From positions 1-64,000 of the forward strand of contig JBEKGC010000005.1 in the NCBI GenBank assembly GCA_050013055.1: 64,000 nt of DNA, written 5' to 3'. The translations under genes were made by a program, and so were the position numbers. Below are positions 48,489-57,874 of this stretch, piece by piece. Within the stretch, counting starts at the first letter, position 1; each line of letters begins with the position of its first letter. Source of the DNA: Palsa-504 sp050013055 (GTDB taxonomy: Bacteria; Actinomycetota; Actinomycetes; Streptosporangiales; Streptosporangiaceae). The notes under the pieces were generated by a model. That model made no database searches. It worked only from the letters and a program-made list of their open reading frames with translations, and was not told where the DNA came from.

Positions 48489-49361
48489 ATGGCGCTCGCG
48501 TCGATTCCCAGTCCGGGCCATGCGGCCTGGCGGCTCGGGCCGCTGCCGCTGCGGGCGTACCCGCTCTGCGTCATCGCGGGGATCATCGTGGCCCTGGTGG
48601 TGGCCAGCCGCCGGTACCGGCGCTCGGGCGGCCAGGCCGGAGTCATCCTCGACGTGGCCGCCTGGGCCATCCCGTTCGGCCTGGCCGGCGCGCTGGCGCA
48701 CGCGATCTTGCTGGACACCAGGCACGACTTCACCCACGCGCACCGGCTCTGGCACGTGGTCACCGTCAGCGTGGCCGGCATCGGCGTCCCCGGCGCGGTG
48801 GCGCTCGGCGCGGCGGGGGCGTGGGTCGCCTGCCGCCGGGCCGGCCCGGTGAAACTGCCGCTCGGCCCGGTCGCGGGCGCGGCCGCCCCCGCGGTCGCGT
48901 TCGGCCTGGCGATCGGCGGCCTGGGCAACTGGTGGGCGCAGCAATTTTACGGGCGCCCCTCGTCGTGGTGGTGGGCGGTGCGGATCTCGCCGGAACACCG
49001 GGTGCCCGGGTATGAGAATTACGCCACATTCCAGCCCGCGTTCTTGTACCAGTCGCTGTGGGACGTCACGCTGGGTTTCGCGGTCATCTGGGCCGCCCGG
49101 CGGTTCGCACTCAGCGGAGAGCGCACGTTTATGCTGTGCGCGGCGGGCTACGCGGCGGGCAGTTTGTGGGTTGAATCGGCGCGTGTCGGCCCGCTACCTT
49201 ATGTCCTAGGCGTCCGCTACGGCGCGCTCGGCGATATAGCGGTTTTCGTCCTGGCGGTGGTGGGCATGTACCTGACCAGACCCAGGCGCAGACCGCCAGC
49301 CCGAGTATACCCAAAGCGAGCCCTGGTAGAGGATTCGTCCGGTGATGTAATGTCTATGTAA
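48489..49361 (+). CDS. lgt: Prolipoprotein diacylglyceryl transferase homologue with altered active site
   Basis: Polytopic membrane protein of about seven helices in the lgt position between trpA and gltB. WRLGPLPLRAYPLCVIAGI, YGRP, TFQPAFLYQSLWD and VLGVR match Lgt, which transfers diacylglycerol to the lipobox Cys of prolipoproteins. Two family arginines are replaced. AIGRWGNW reads AIGGLGNW (Gly144). AGRFWIEALR reads AGSLWVESAR (Ser225, while Glu229 and Arg232 remain). VGARLY reads AGALAH, and the region of EGGLGIWGG is VTVSVAGIG. These positions match Arg143 and Arg239 of the E. coli enzyme, reported as essential. The product is probably inactive, or altered; a second Lgt may exist elsewhere. 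Confidence 0.85.
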   Translation: MALASIPSPGHAAWRLGPLPLRAYPLCVIAGIIVALVVASRRYRRSGGQAGVILDVAAWAIPFGLAGALAHAILLDTRHDFTHAHRLWHVVTVSVAGIGVPGAVALGAAGAWVACRRAGPVKLPLGPVAGAAAPAVAFGLAIGGLGNWWAQQFYGRPSSWWWAVRISPEHRVPGYENYATFQPAFLYQSLWDVTLGFAVIWAARRFALSGERTFMLCAAGYAAGSLWVESARVGPLPYVLGVRYGALGDIAVFVLAVVGMYLTRPRRRPPARVYPKRALVEDSSGDVMSM

Positions 49362-49423
49362 CAGGGCCAGTGTCGTCCCCAGCGCACTGAAGTTGCGTTT
49401 TTCGAGAGACGACAGGAGAGCGC

Positions 49424-52400
49424 ATGACAGCGTCCGCTGGCCTTTACGACCCCCAGTTCGAGCACGACGCCTGCGGCGTCGGATTCGTGGCGGACCTGTC
49501 CGGCCGCGGCGGCCACGATGTGGTGGCAAACGCCCTGCGGGTGCTGTGCAACCTTGAGCACCGGGGCGCCCAGGGCGGCGACCCGGGCACCGGCGACGGT
49601 GCCGGGATCCTCACCCAGATTCCTGATGAGTTCTTCCGTGCCTCGTGCGGGTTCGAGCTGCCGGAAGCCGGTTCCTACGCGGTCGGCATCGGATTTTTTT
49701 CTGCCGAACGATGGCTGGTGACACCGGCCATCGAACGGCTCGCCGCGGCCGAGGGGCTGACGATCCTCGGCTGGCGTGAGGTGCCGTTCGACATCACCTC
49801 CTGCGGGGACGGCGCCCGGGCGGTGCTGCCCGACATGCTGCAGCTGTTCGTCGCGGGCAGCAGCGGCCAGCGCGGGATGGAACTCGAACGCATGGCGTTC
49901 TGCCTGCGCAAGCGGGCTGAGCACGAGGTCAGCGTGTACTTCGCCAGCCTGTCGTCGCGGACCATCGTGTACAAGGGGATGCTGTCCGCGCCGCAGCTCG
50001 AGCCGTTCTACCCGGACTTGTCCGATCCCCGGTACGGATCGGCGCTGGCGCTCGTGCACTCCAGGTTCTCCACGAACACGTTCCCGTCCTGGCCGCTGGC
50101 CCACCCGTACCGGTACGTGGCGCACAACGGCGAGATCAACACGGTCCGGGGTAACCGCAACTGGATGCGGGCCAGGGAGGCGATGCTGGCCAGCGACCTG
50201 ATCCCGCGGTCAGCGGACGGTCAGGGGATCGAGCGGCTCTTCCCGGTGCTCAACGCCAAGGGCAGCGACTCGGCCAGCTTCGACGAGTGCCTCGAGCTGC
50301 TGCACATGGGCGGCCGGTCGCTGCCGCACGCGGTGCTCATGATGATCCCGGAGCCGTGGGAGAACCACGGGGAGATGAGCGCGAAGCGCCGGGCGTTCTA
50401 CCAGTTCCACTCCGCGCTGATGGAGCCGTGGGACGGTCCCGCGCTGATCGCGTTCACCGACGGCTCGGTGATCGGCGCCGTCCTCGACCGGAACGGCCTG
50501 CGGCCGGGCCGGTACTGGGTCACCAGCGACGGCCTGGTCGTGCTGGCCAGTGAGGTGGGGGTGCTCGACATCGACCCCGCCACCGTGATCAGGAAGGGAC
50601 GCCTGCAGCCGGGCCGGGTCTTCCTGGCCGACACCGTGGCCGGCCGCATCGTCGAGGACGAAGAGGTCAAGGACGCGCTGGCCGCCGAGCACCCCTACGA
50701 GGACTGGCTGCACGCCGGCCTCATCCAGCTGGACGACCTGCCCGACCGCCCCGACGGGGTGGCGGACGCCGACGACGAGGACCTGGCGACGCGGCAGCGC
50801 ATCCACGGGTACACGGAGGAGGAACTGCGGGTCATCCTGGCCCCGATGGCCCGGGCCGGCACCGAGCCGATCGGGTCGATGGGCACGGACACGCCGATGG
50901 CGGTGCTCTCCCGCCGGCCGCGGCTGGTATTCGACTACTTCACCCAGCTGTTCGCCCAGGTGACTAACCCGCCGCTCGACGCGATCAGGGAGGAGCTCGT
51001 CACCTCGCTCGGCACGATCACCGGGCCGGAGCAGAACCTGCTCGAGCCGATCCCGGCGTCCTGCCGCCAGATCGTGCTGCCCTACCCGGTGATCAGCGAC
51101 AACGACCTGGCGAAGATCGCGGGCATCAACGACGACGGCAGCCTGCCCGGCCTGGCCTCACACGTGGTCGACGGCCGCTACGATCCGCGTGGCGGCGGCG
51201 AGGGCCTGCGCGCCCGGCTGGCCGAGATCTGCTCCGACGTCTCCGCGGCGATTGCCTCAGGCGCCCGCCTCATCATCCTCTCGGACCGGATGAGTACCTC
51301 CCATACGCTGCTCCCGATCCCCTCGCTGCTGCTGACCGGGGCGGTGCACCACCACCTGGTCCGGGAGAAGACACGGACCCGGGTGGGCCTGATCGTCGAG
51401 GCCGCGGATGTCCGCGAGTGCCATCACGTGGCGCTCCTCATCGGGTACGGCGCCGCCGCCGTCAATCCCTACCTCGCCATCGCCACCGTGCGGGACCTGG
51501 TCCGCCGCGGCCTGCTGACCGGGATCAGCGAGAAGAAGGCCGAGGCCAACCTGCTCAAGGCCCTGCGCAAGGGGCTGCTGAAGATCATGTCCAAGATGGG
51601 CGTGTCCACCGTTGCCTCCTACACCGGCGCGCAGATCTTCGAGGCCATCGGCCTGGGCCCTGAGGTGATCGAGGACTGCTTCACGGGCGCGACCTCGCGG
51701 CTGGCCGGCGTGGGCTTTGATCAGCTCGCCGACGAGATCAGCCAGCGGGTCGGTCACGCCGTCTCCCCGGGCGCGGGCATGGCCTACCGCCGCCTCGAGG
51801 GCGGCGGGGAATACCAGTGGCGGCGCGACGGCGAGCCGCACCTGTTCAGCCCGGAGACGGTCTTCAAGCTGCAGCACGCCACCCGCAGCCGCCGGTATGA
51901 GATCTTCAAGGAGTACACGGCGCTCGTCGATGACCAGGCGCGGCGGCTGATGACGCTGCGTGGCCTGCTGCGCATCCGGGGCGTGGACAGCGCCGCTGAG
52001 GACGCCGCTGAGGACGCCGCTGAGGACGGAGACCAGGCGGACGCACCACGGTCCGTTCGGATCGATGAGGTAGAGCCGATCTCGAGCATCGTGCGACGGT
52101 TCGCGACCGGAGCCATGTCCTACGGCTCGATCTCGGCCGAAGCTCACCAGACCCTCGCGATCGCGATGAACCGGCTGGGTGGCCGGTCCAATACCGGCGA
52201 GGGGGGCGAGGACCCCGACCGGTTCATCCCCGACGCGAACGGCGACCTGCGCCGGTCCGCGGTCAAGCAGGTCGCCAGCGGGCGGTTCGGCGTCACCAGC
52301 GAGTACCTGGTCAACGCCGACGACCTGCAGATCAAGATGGCGCAGGGGGCCAAGCCGGGAGAGGGCGGCCAGCTGCCGGGGAACAAGGTGTACCCGTGGA

Positions 52401-54004
52401 TCGCCAAGACGCGGTACTCCACACCCGGTGTGGGCCTGATCTCGCCGCCGCCGCACCACGACATCTACTCGATCGAAGATCTCAAGCAGCTGATCCACGA
52501 CCTGAAGAACGCCAACCCGGCGGCCCGGGTGCACGTCAAGCTGGTATCCGAGGTCGGGGTGGGCACGGTGGCGGCCGGGGTGTCCAAGGCGCACGCCGAC
52601 GTGGTGCTGATCAGCGGGCACGACGGTGGCACCGGCGCGGCCCCGCTGACCTCGCTCAAGCACGCGGGCGCGCCGTGGGAGCTCGGCCTGGCCGAGACCC
52701 AGCAGACGCTGCTGCGCAACAAGCTCAGGGACCGGATCGTGGTGCAGGTCGACGGCCAGCTCAAGACCGGCCGGGACGTGATCATCGCCGCGCTGCTCGG
52801 CGCGGAGGAGTTCGGTTTCGCCAGCGCGCCGCTTGTCGTGTCGGGCTGCGTGATGATGCGGGTCTGCCACCTGGACACCTGCCCCGTCGGCGTGGCCACC
52901 CAGAACCCGCAGCTGCGGGCCAAGTTCAGCGGCAAGCCCGAGTTCGTGGTCAACTTCTTCGAGTTCATCGCCGAGGAGGTCAGGGAGTACCTGGCCAGGC
53001 TCGGGTTCCGGACGGTGGAGGAGATCGTCGGCCGGGTGGACCTGCTCGACGCGGTGCTGGCGGTGGAGCACTGGAAGGCCTCCGGGCTCGACCTGTCCCG
53101 CGTGCTCTACGCCCACCCGCTGGCCGAAGGCGCCGCGCTGACCTGTCAGCACAGCCAGGACCACGGGCTGGACAAGGCGCTGGACAACACGCTCATCGCC
53201 CTGGCCGAGGGCGCGCTGGAGGAAGGCCGTCCGGTCCGGCTCGAGCTGCCGATCAGGAACGTGAACCGGACCGTGGGCACCATGCTCGGTTACGAGGTGA
53301 CCAGGCGCTGGGGCGGCGAGGGACTGCCCGAGGACACGATCGACGTCTCCTTCCGCGGGTCGGCCGGCCAGTCGTTCGGCGCGTTCCTGCCGCGCGGCAT
53401 CACCTTGCGGCTCGAAGGCGACGCCAACGACTACCTGGGCAAGGGGCTGTCCGGCGGGCGGCTCATCGTCAGGCCGCCCGGGCAGGCCACCTTTGCCGCC
53501 GAGGAGCAGGTCATCGCCGGCAACGTGATCGGCTACGGCGCCACGGGCGGCGAGATCTTCATCCGCGGTCTGGTGGGCGAGCGGTTCTGCGTCCGGAACT
53601 CCGGCGCGCTCGCGGTCACGGAAGGCACCGGCGACCACGGCTGCGAGTACATGACCGGGGGCCGGGTGGTGATCCTCGGACCGGTCGGGCGGAACTTCGC
53701 GGCCGGCATGTCCGGCGGCATCGCCTACGTGCTCGACCTGCCCGAGCACCGGGTGAACCGGGAGATGGTCGACCTGGATCAGGTGGACCCGGAAGAGGAC
53801 GCCAAGTTCCTGCGCGAGGTGGTGGAACGCCACTACGGCGAGACGGGTTCCGCCGTCGCGGCGCGGCTGCTGTCGGACTGGGATACCAGCCGGTTCACCA
53901 AGGTCATGCCGAAGGATTACAAGCGGGTGCTGTCCGCCGCTTCGCAGGCCGAACGCGAGGGCCGTGACGTCGACGAGGCCGTCATGGCCGCGGCGCACGG
54001 ATAG
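49424..54004 (+). CDS. gltB: Glutamate synthase large subunit GltB
   Basis: Converts 2-oxoglutarate plus glutamine to two glutamates with GltD. 1526 residues: a 16-residue propeptide ahead of Cys17 (HDACGVGF), class II amidotransferase domain, central domain, FMN-binding synthase domain (SGHDGGTGAAPLTSLKHAG), the Cys cluster for the 3Fe-4S centre (CVMMRVCHLDTCPVG) and a C-terminal beta-helix with GxxxGxG repeats. A 12-bp in-frame repeat encoding AAED (51992-52027) occurs in the central part. ATG 49424. Confidence 0.97.
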   Translation: MTASAGLYDPQFEHDACGVGFVADLSGRGGHDVVANALRVLCNLEHRGAQGGDPGTGDGAGILTQIPDEFFRASCGFELPEAGSYAVGIGFFSAERWLVTPAIERLAAAEGLTILGWREVPFDITSCGDGARAVLPDMLQLFVAGSSGQRGMELERMAFCLRKRAEHEVSVYFASLSSRTIVYKGMLSAPQLEPFYPDLSDPRYGSALALVHSRFSTNTFPSWPLAHPYRYVAHNGEINTVRGNRNWMRAREAMLASDLIPRSADGQGIERLFPVLNAKGSDSASFDECLELLHMGGRSLPHAVLMMIPEPWENHGEMSAKRRAFYQFHSALMEPWDGPALIAFTDGSVIGAVLDRNGLRPGRYWVTSDGLVVLASEVGVLDIDPATVIRKGRLQPGRVFLADTVAGRIVEDEEVKDALAAEHPYEDWLHAGLIQLDDLPDRPDGVADADDEDLATRQRIHGYTEEELRVILAPMARAGTEPIGSMGTDTPMAVLSRRPRLVFDYFTQLFAQVTNPPLDAIREELVTSLGTITGPEQNLLEPIPASCRQIVLPYPVISDNDLAKIAGINDDGSLPGLASHVVDGRYDPRGGGEGLRARLAEICSDVSAAIASGARLIILSDRMSTSHTLLPIPSLLLTGAVHHHLVREKTRTRVGLIVEAADVRECHHVALLIGYGAAAVNPYLAIATVRDLVRRGLLTGISEKKAEANLLKALRKGLLKIMSKMGVSTVASYTGAQIFEAIGLGPEVIEDCFTGATSRLAGVGFDQLADEISQRVGHAVSPGAGMAYRRLEGGGEYQWRRDGEPHLFSPETVFKLQHATRSRRYEIFKEYTALVDDQARRLMTLRGLLRIRGVDSAAEDAAEDAAEDGDQADAPRSVRIDEVEPISSIVRRFATGAMSYGSISAEAHQTLAIAMNRLGGRSNTGEGGEDPDRFIPDANGDLRRSAVKQVASGRFGVTSEYLVNADDLQIKMAQGAKPGEGGQLPGNKVYPWIAKTRYSTPGVGLISPPPHHDIYSIEDLKQLIHDLKNANPAARVHVKLVSEVGVGTVAAGVSKAHADVVLISGHDGGTGAAPLTSLKHAGAPWELGLAETQQTLLRNKLRDRIVVQVDGQLKTGRDVIIAALLGAEEFGFASAPLVVSGCVMMRVCHLDTCPVGVATQNPQLRAKFSGKPEFVVNFFEFIAEEVREYLARLGFRTVEEIVGRVDLLDAVLAVEHWKASGLDLSRVLYAHPLAEGAALTCQHSQDHGLDKALDNTLIALAEGALEEGRPVRLELPIRNVNRTVGTMLGYEVTRRWGGEGLPEDTIDVSFRGSAGQSFGAFLPRGITLRLEGDANDYLGKGLSGGRLIVRPPGQATFAAEEQVIAGNVIGYGATGGEIFIRGLVGERFCVRNSGALAVTEGTGDHGCEYMTGGRVVILGPVGRNFAAGMSGGIAYVLDLPEHRVNREMVDLDQVDPEEDAKFLREVVERHYGETGSAVAARLLSDWDTSRFTKVMPKDYKRVLSAASQAEREGRDVDEAVMAAAHG
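51992..52027 (+). repeat. 12-bp tandem repeat in gltB (3 copies, AAED)
   Basis: Unit gccgctgaggac at 51992, 52004 and 52016, exact and in frame, giving three AAED repeats followed by GDQA. It sits in a variable acidic loop before the conserved VEPISSIVRRFATGAMSYGSIS segment. Probably slippage-derived. Confidence 0.9.
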
Positions 54005-54014
54005 GGAGGCGATC

Positions 54015-55493
54015 ATGGCTGATCCGAGAGGTTTCATGACCACGCCCCGGGAGACCCCGGTCCGGCGCCCGGTCGACCTGCGGCTGCGGGACTGGCGCGA
54101 GGTATACGAGCCGTTCCCGGCGAGCCGCCTGGAGCGGCAGGCGGGCCGGTGCATGGACTGCGGCATCCCGTTCTGCCACAACGGCTGCCCGCTTGGCAAC
54201 CTGATCCCCGAATGGAACGACCTGGTCTGGCGGCACGACTGGCAGGACGCCGCGGACCGGCTGCACGCTACCAACAACTTTCCTGAGTTCACCGGGCGGC
54301 TTTGCCCAGCGCCGTGCGAAGCCGCCTGTGTGCTCGGGATCAATGCGGACCCGGTCACGATCAAGCAGGTCGAGGTGGAGATCATCGACCGGGCGTTCGC
54401 GTCCGGCTGGGTGGTGCCGCTGCCCCCGGTGACCCTGTCGGGACAGAAGGCCGCGGTGATCGGCTCGGGCCCGGCCGGGCTGGCCGCGGCCCAGCAGCTG
54501 ACCCGGGCCGGGCACGCGGTGACGGTGTTCGAGCGCGACGACGCGCCCGGCGGTCTGCTGCGGTACGGCATCCCCGAGTTCAAGATGGAGAAGCGGCACC
54601 TGGACCGGCGCCTGGACCAGATGCGGGCCGAAGGCACCGAGTTCCGGTGCGGCGTGCAGGCCGGCGTCGATGTCACCGCCGCTGAGCTGCGGGCCGCCTT
54701 CGACGCGGTGGTCCTGGCCGGCGGGGCCCGGGTACCGCGTGACCTGCCCCTGCCCGGCCGGGAGCTGGACGGGATCTACCAGGCCATGGAGTACCTGCCG
54801 CCGTCCAATCGGGCCGTCGCGGCCGGTGGCCAGCTGGCCCCGGCCGACCCGGCCATCAGCGCCCGCGGCCGCCACGTGGTCATCATCGGCGGCGGCGACA
54901 CCGGCGCGGACTGCCTGGGCACCGTGCACCGGCAGGGCGCGGCGTCGGTGACGCAGCTGGAGATCATGCCGCGGCCCCCCGAGGTCCGCCCGGGTCACCA
55001 GCCCTGGCCGACCTACCCGATGATCTACCGGGTCTCCAGCGCGCACGAGGAGGGCGGCGACCGTACCTACGCCGTGTCCTCGCTGGAGTTCCTCGGTGAC
55101 GCCGGGGGCCGGGTGCGGGCGCTGCGGCTGGCCGACGCCAACGGCTTCGACCCGGTGCCGGGTACCGAGCGGGACCTGCCGTGCGACCTGGTCCTGCTGG
55201 CCATGGGCTTCACCGGTGCCGAACGTCCCGGCCTGCTCGCCGACCTCGGCGTCGAGTTCGATCAGCGGGGCAACGTCGGCCGCGACCAGTTCTACGCGAC
55301 CTCGGTCCCCGGCGTGTTCGTCGCCGGCGACATGGGCCGCGGCCAGTCGCTGATCGTCTGGGCCATCGCCGAGGGGCGCAGCGCCGCCGCGGCCGTCGAC
55401 CGCTACCTGTCGGGTGGCACGGAAGGCGCGTCCCTGCCGGCCCCCATCCTGTCCACGGCCCGTTCTTTGGTGTTAACTATCTCCCAGCACTGA
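54015..55493 (+). CDS. gltD: Glutamate synthase small subunit GltD
   Basis: NAD(P)H-oxidising flavoprotein with two N-terminal iron-sulphur motifs (CMDCGIPFCHNGCPLGN; CPAPCEAACVLG), an FAD site VIGSGPAGLAAAQQLTRAGHAVTVFE and a second nucleotide site VIIGGGDTGADCLG. 492 residues from ATG 54015 after gggagg. It supplies electrons to GltB. Confidence 0.96.
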   Translation: MADPRGFMTTPRETPVRRPVDLRLRDWREVYEPFPASRLERQAGRCMDCGIPFCHNGCPLGNLIPEWNDLVWRHDWQDAADRLHATNNFPEFTGRLCPAPCEAACVLGINADPVTIKQVEVEIIDRAFASGWVVPLPPVTLSGQKAAVIGSGPAGLAAAQQLTRAGHAVTVFERDDAPGGLLRYGIPEFKMEKRHLDRRLDQMRAEGTEFRCGVQAGVDVTAAELRAAFDAVVLAGGARVPRDLPLPGRELDGIYQAMEYLPPSNRAVAAGGQLAPADPAISARGRHVVIIGGGDTGADCLGTVHRQGAASVTQLEIMPRPPEVRPGHQPWPTYPMIYRVSSAHEEGGDRTYAVSSLEFLGDAGGRVRALRLADANGFDPVPGTERDLPCDLVLLAMGFTGAERPGLLADLGVEFDQRGNVGRDQFYATSVPGVFVAGDMGRGQSLIVWAIAEGRSAAAAVDRYLSGGTEGASLPAPILSTARSLVLTISQH

Positions 55494-55533
55494 ACGGGTC
55501 AGTGCGGCACGAACGGCTTTTGGCGGTCGGCAC

Positions 55534-56913
55534 ATGACATCGAGCGTCGGCGTCTCGCCGGGTCCGGGAGCCCGCGCCCCGGGAGCCCGCACCCCGGGAG
55601 CCCGCGCCCCGGCGGCGCGCGGCGCCTGGTGGCGGCCCCGCACCACGCCCGCCCGGCTCAGGCTGCTGCTGGCCGTCCTGGTCGTGCTCAGCCTGGCCTG
55701 GGGCGTCGTCGCCGGGCTGACCGCTAACCTGCACGCCTCAGCGGCCGCCAGCGTGGTCGCGGTCAGCGAGCCGCTCAGCCTGGACGCCGAACAGATCTAC
55801 CAGAGCCTGTCGGACGCCGACGCCACCGCGGCGAACGCGTTCCTGGCCGGCGGTCTCGAGCCCGCGGCGGCCCGGCAGCAGTACAACGCCGACATCACCC
55901 AGGCCGCCGTCCGCATCGAGGCGGCCAGCGCGCTTGTGGGTTCGTCCGCCGCCCGGACCCAGCTGCCCGGCCCGCGGGCGGCGCGGGCAGGCGAGGGCTC
56001 GGCGATCGGCGATGACCTGGCCACCTTGTCCGCGGAGCTGCCGGTGTACACCGGCGAGGCGGGGACAGCCCGCGCCGACAACCGGCTCGGCCTGCCCCTG
56101 GGCGCCGCCTACCTCAGGGAAGCCTCGGCGCTGATGCGCGGGACGCTGCTGCCCGCGGCCAGCGACATCTACACCAGGGAAAGCCGGCAGCTGACCGGTT
56201 CCAGTGCCCAGGCGACCGGGCTGCCGTTCATCGTGGTCGCCGTCCTGATCGGCCTGGGTGTCGGTTACCTGCTCTACCGCGCGTCCCGGTGGCTAGCCCG
56301 GCGTACCCGCCGGGTCGTCAACTACGGGTTGCTGCTCGCGGCCTTGGCGGGTACCGTCTCGCTGGTGTGGCTGGGCGGCGCGTTCGCGGCGGGCCGGGCC
56401 GATCTGCTGCACGCCCAGCAGGCCGGCTCCGGCCCGGCGCAGGCGTTCGCCCGGGCCGATGTCGCGGCGCTGCAGGCGCACGCCGATGAGAGTCTCACCC
56501 TGGTGGATAACAGCGGCGACGACTCCTACCAGCAGGATTTTCTCGCCCAGGCCAAGCTGCTCGGACCAGGGCCTGGCACGCTGCTCGCCGCGGTCGGGCC
56601 CTCAGGCGGCGGTATCTCAGCCGACGCCGAGGCCTGGTACCAGGCTCACCGGCAGCTGCGCGCGCTTGACAACGGCGGAAACCACCCCGCGGCGGTGCAG
56701 TCGGCGCTGTCGGGCCAGGCCGCCGCGAAGTTCGCGCTGCTGTCCAGCGCGCTCAGCCGTGGCGTCGATACCAGCCAGGCCGTCTTCGCCACCCGGGCCC
56801 GCCAGGGCCGGGACGCGCTCACCGCCCTGCCCGCGGGCATGATCGTGGCGGGGCTGCTGATGGCGGTCGGCTGCGCCTGGGGTCTGAGCCGCCGCCTCGC
56901 GGAGTACCGGTGA
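55534..56913 (+). CDS. glnX: GlnX-like membrane sensor protein
   Basis: 459 residues. N-terminal tail with repeats of PGARA, four hydrophobic segments (about 42-66, 227-250, 262-285 and 430-452) and two extracytoplasmic helical regions between them. It overlaps glnH by 4 nt and precedes pknG. In mycobacteria the GlnX membrane protein passes the amino-acid signal from GlnH to PknG. Matching here rests mainly on topology and operon position. Confidence 0.75.
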   Translation: MTSSVGVSPGPGARAPGARTPGARAPAARGAWWRPRTTPARLRLLLAVLVVLSLAWGVVAGLTANLHASAAASVVAVSEPLSLDAEQIYQSLSDADATAANAFLAGGLEPAAARQQYNADITQAAVRIEAASALVGSSAARTQLPGPRAARAGEGSAIGDDLATLSAELPVYTGEAGTARADNRLGLPLGAAYLREASALMRGTLLPAASDIYTRESRQLTGSSAQATGLPFIVVAVLIGLGVGYLLYRASRWLARRTRRVVNYGLLLAALAGTVSLVWLGGAFAAGRADLLHAQQAGSGPAQAFARADVAALQAHADESLTLVDNSGDDSYQQDFLAQAKLLGPGPGTLLAAVGPSGGGISADAEAWYQAHRQLRALDNGGNHPAAVQSALSGQAAAKFALLSSALSRGVDTSQAVFATRARQGRDALTALPAGMIVAGLLMAVGCAWGLSRRLAEYR

Positions 56914-57866
56914 ACGCGCGGCCGCCCTTGCGGCGCGGGCTGCTCGCGGTGCTGGCCACCGCTGCGCTCGTGCTTGGCGCCGCGGCGGCCGCCGCCGCAC
57001 CCGGCCATCCGTCTGGACATAGCGTGACCGCCCGGCCGGCCCCGACGGCCCAGGCCCGGGCTGCGGCCGCCACGGCCACCTGTAACCCCAAGGCGAGCAG
57101 CCTGCGCCCGGCCGGCCCGCCGCAGGTGACGTCGGGTTCGTTCATGGCCAAGATCCGGGCCCGGGGCTACCTGATCGCCGGGGTCGACCAGAGCACCTAT
57201 CACTTCGGCTTCCTCAATCCGCTGGACGGGCAGATCGAGGGTTTCGACATCGACATGATCCGGGCGGTGGCCCAGGCCATCTTTGGCAACCCGGACAAGG
57301 TCCGGTTCAAGGCGATCTCCGATGCGCAGCGGATACCCGACGTCACCTCGGGGGCGGTGGATATCGTGGCGCACACGATGACGATCACCTGCGCCCGGCT
57401 GCAGCAGGTCGACTTCTCCACCGTCTACTTCGACGCGGCCCAGCGGGTGCTCGTGCTGAAGAACTCGGCCGCGACTGACCTGGCCGGGCTGGCCGGCCAG
57501 AAGGTCTGCGCGACCATCGGATCGGACTCGCTGGCCGTCATCAGCGCGGCCAAGGCGACGGCCGTGGCCGTGCCGTACTGGACCGACTGCCTGGTCCTGC
57601 TGCAGCAAGGTGACGTGGCCGCGATCTCGACCGACGACTCGATCTTGTCCGGGCTCGCCGCGCAGGACCCGTGGACCAAGCTGATCGGGCCGCGGCTGAC
57701 CGATGAGCCCTACGGCCTGGCTATTTCCCGGCAGCACCCGGACTTTGTCCGCTTCGTGAACGCGGTCCTGGCGCAGTTGCGTACCAACGGCCGGTGGGCG
57801 GCAAGCTACGCTCACTGGGTCGGGACTCCGGTCCCGGCCCCGCCGCCCGCGGAGTACGGAGGCTGA
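56910..57866 (+). CDS. glnH: Periplasmic amino-acid binding protein GlnH-like
   Basis: 318 residues. A Sec-type signal peptide (about 1-35) without a lipobox Cys; the type II periplasmic binding domain follows: IRARGYLIAGVDQSTYHFGFLNPLDGQIEGFDIDMIRAVAQ, ISDAQRIPDVTSGAVDIVAHTMTITCARLQQVDFSTVYF, and DEPYGLAIS. GlnH of mycobacteria binds Asp/Glu and is the input of the PknG pathway. The lack of a lipidation Cys is unusual for such a protein; it may be released or held by GlnX. Confidence 0.82.
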   Translation: MNARPPLRRGLLAVLATAALVLGAAAAAAAPGHPSGHSVTARPAPTAQARAAAATATCNPKASSLRPAGPPQVTSGSFMAKIRARGYLIAGVDQSTYHFGFLNPLDGQIEGFDIDMIRAVAQAIFGNPDKVRFKAISDAQRIPDVTSGAVDIVAHTMTITCARLQQVDFSTVYFDAAQRVLVLKNSAATDLAGLAGQKVCATIGSDSLAVISAAKATAVAVPYWTDCLVLLQQGDVAAISTDDSILSGLAAQDPWTKLIGPRLTDEPYGLAISRQHPDFVRFVNAVLAQLRTNGRWAASYAHWVGTPVPAPPPAEYGG

Positions 57867-57874
57867 AGGAAACG

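Noticed and set aside
51257..54676. 1139-residue minus-strand frame antisense to gltB and gltD
   Set aside because: Reverse-frame shadow; both plus-strand genes are intact with full motifs.
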